Of a DNA stretch of 64,000 bases, positions 57,101-60,100 are shown in pieces (position 1 is the first letter of the stretch; every line of letters begins with the position of its first letter). Both the position numbers and the translations under genes were made by a program. The stretch covers positions 22,618,248 to 22,682,247 of the forward strand of contig NC_083651.1 of NCBI RefSeq assembly GCF_963576545.1, given 5' to 3'. The notes beneath the pieces are model-generated. The model worked only from the letters and a program-made list of their open reading frames with translations, was not told where the DNA came from and ran no database searches. The stretch is from Limanda limanda. Its lineage: Eukaryota; Chordata; Actinopteri; Pleuronectiformes; Pleuronectidae.

Positions 57101-60100
57101 GAGCTAACTAGCAGTACCTAGTTAGCCCAAGGTGAGGTGAAGAGCAAGAAGTGAAGAATGACAGTGTTGACTGACATGTATATGTGTGGGCGGGGCCTAA
57201 CACCATCACACGCCATCTGCCTTAAAGGCGTGAATTAAGAGGGGTCTTCAGAATCAACTGCAATGAAAAAAAGTTTATCCCAAGGTGTTTAAATACTCAC
57301 AGTTATTTGTGTCTCTGGCCACAGCAATGATTCCCATTGGCTGATGGGGTATATCCGCTCTAAGTACCTTGGTGTCCCCCCCTGTGTATTTGTTTGACCG
57401 CAGCACAGACCGGCGGGCCCAGTCTGACCAGTAGATGAAGTCTGCGTAGACGGCGAGCCCGTAGAAGTTTCCTGGTCCTGATTTAACTATGACCTACAAG
57501 TACAGAGCAGATGTTAAGGCGTTTACCTAAGTCTTTGGTTATGGGAATTATTCTATTATAGCACAAGATTAATTTCATACTGTCAATATTTTCACTTCCA
57601 CCGATAAACCAAGGTCTTTTTTAGGATGTGGGTAAAGAAAGCACCGGCAGAGGTTCAGGTGAAAGCGCATAGGAACAAATGTGAAGAGTCATATTTGGAC
57701 TCATTAATCAACACATCACCCAGGCCGCCCACATGACTGCTTAACCCAGATGTTGGAGGAGTAAATGACAGTGTCTTTGGCAGGGAGGCAGGAATCCATC
57801 AAATGCCTCCTTGTGGGACTCTCTGGGCTTCTGGGGGGGGGGGGGGGGGGGGATCAGGGCCTCCAGCAGCTCTGCAGTCTAAGCCATTAGTGGGACAGGC
57901 TTGTAAGCGGCATCACATTAGCCCTGTGCCATACTGGGATTAATAGGACAGGTGTTGATTAAAGGAGCCCAGCGTGTGGAAGCAACAAATGGCCATCAGG
58001 CAAGTGAGAGACAGAGACGGAGAGAGAACGAGAGGGGGGGGGGCGCCAGATGGTGGAGGATGGAACATATTGATACAAAATTAGATTTGGGACACATTAG
58101 GGTTTACAGCCAGCGACACATTACGTTTGTGCCCAACTCGTGTTTTGGGTAAATGTGAACATACACAATTCATTTATTCTTATCACTCATTTACTACTCG
58201 ACAATATCTAAATATAGTACTTCAACCCGCCGACAGCTCTCTATTTACAGTCCCTCTCTTCGTGGTTATACATGCTGACATCCTCCCTTTTCATGCACTC
58301 TGCTGCCCGGCCGGCATTAATGACATGGGTCTCCACTCTCAAAGTGGCACAGGGGACAGACTCCTGCCACAGCTTTTATTCTTCTCTGTCACCAACGACA
58401 CTGGCAGCATGAGATGGCACTGCTGCAGCGAAGAGTAGCCGAGCCCTCGAGGGGCACTTCACCGCCATCCAAGTTGACATTCATTTGACTCAATACAAAA
58501 ATGAGGCAATCAGAGGACTTTAAAAGTGACAGGGAGCCCGACGCTGCCATCTCCGCAGTATTAATGTCTTGTATGCGGTGGATGGGTTGTCTCAAGATTT
58601 CAAACGACTACAGCGTCGGGGGGGAAAGAGCTGAAGCTGACGATCAGCTAGGACTGCTTAAGTCGCACGTTTTAATTGGAACGGAGGATCCGCACCTGGA
58701 GTGGTCTCGCTGCAAAGCCTTCATTAGCAGGATTTGACTGCAGTGAGGGCAGGATGGGGGGGGGCCCACAGGTGAAGACTTCCCGAGCCTTGTGACCCAG
58801 ATCAGCAAGCATATGGGAAACTAATTGAAACGGGCCAAGGAGATGAGCGGCAGAGGTCATGTTAAGCAAAAGTGGAATCCACAGCAAAAAGGACCATCTT
58901 GTACTGTAATCTTTTGCACACATTGGGATTCAGGGGATATACAACCAGGTGGGATGTCATACATTATGCATGCAAGTTTTCACAGGCAAAATGAGAACTC
59001 CTGAGTCCTAACTCCAAGCTGAGCCTGTTTACTTTAGCATGGAATGACTTTGGTGATTAAGGAGACCATCTGTACCCCCAGAGATGAGATATAAGAGAGA
59101 GCATCAAGAGGTATTTCATATCCTTCTCCGCGTATACAGGATCATGTTCCGGAAGCTCAATAGGGATGGGAGATTAAATGGGAGACACAAAAACAGTTTC
59201 ATTCCAGGAGGAAAAAGGGGCAGATCAATTTGACATTCTGTCCTTGAATATGTGCCTGGATTCTCCGATGTTTTGTAATGAAACATTTCCATTCCTCAAA
59301 AACAAAAGAGGAATATAGATTCTACCTGGTGAGCCACTGCTTCTCGTTCATAGAAAATAGTTCATCATTTATTCATTCAGGAATTTACATAAATAATGGA
59401 ATGTCCATACCTTGTGTCAGGGTTATAACTAATACAAATCTAAGAAAAAAAGTAATCATTGGCTACAAATGCATTCAAAACAGGATGTATTGTATATATT
59501 AGCAGCCATTCGTCTTATTAGTAAGAACTTGGCTATAAGGTAGCAAACACCAGCCAAGAGGGGGCGCTGTAAATCCGACAAGTTAATTTACGATTTACTG
59601 CAAACACAGTTCAAATCTTTCACTTGGGGAGGTTTACTTTCACACTTACATATCTGCTGGAACCATCGTAGTCGCATCTCTCAATCTTGCCGAGGTTTCC
59701 ATCGGAGAAGTAGAGCTTCTCTGCTTTGTGGTCGATGGTCAGCCCGTTGGGCGTCAGGATGTCTGAACTGATGATGATCCTCATGTTCTTTCCCGCCAGC
59801 GTGGATCTCATGATGCTGGGACTCTGCTCATTCCAGTTGGTCCAAAACATCAGGCTAGAATGTGCAATAGGCAAACCAGAACATTAATTTCAAGGTCTGT
59901 AGATAAAAGCAAATACCTTTGAAAGCCTCAAGATCTAGATGATGCTATATCACGGAAATTGTGAGCTTTTGTGAATGGTGTTGCCTTGGCAACAGAGCAT
60001 ATTTTCACTGTAAAAGAGGAAATTGTTGTAACATAAGCATATATCATCAAGACTGCTTCAAATTTTATATATTTGATAAGAGGCTTTACCCAAGTCATCT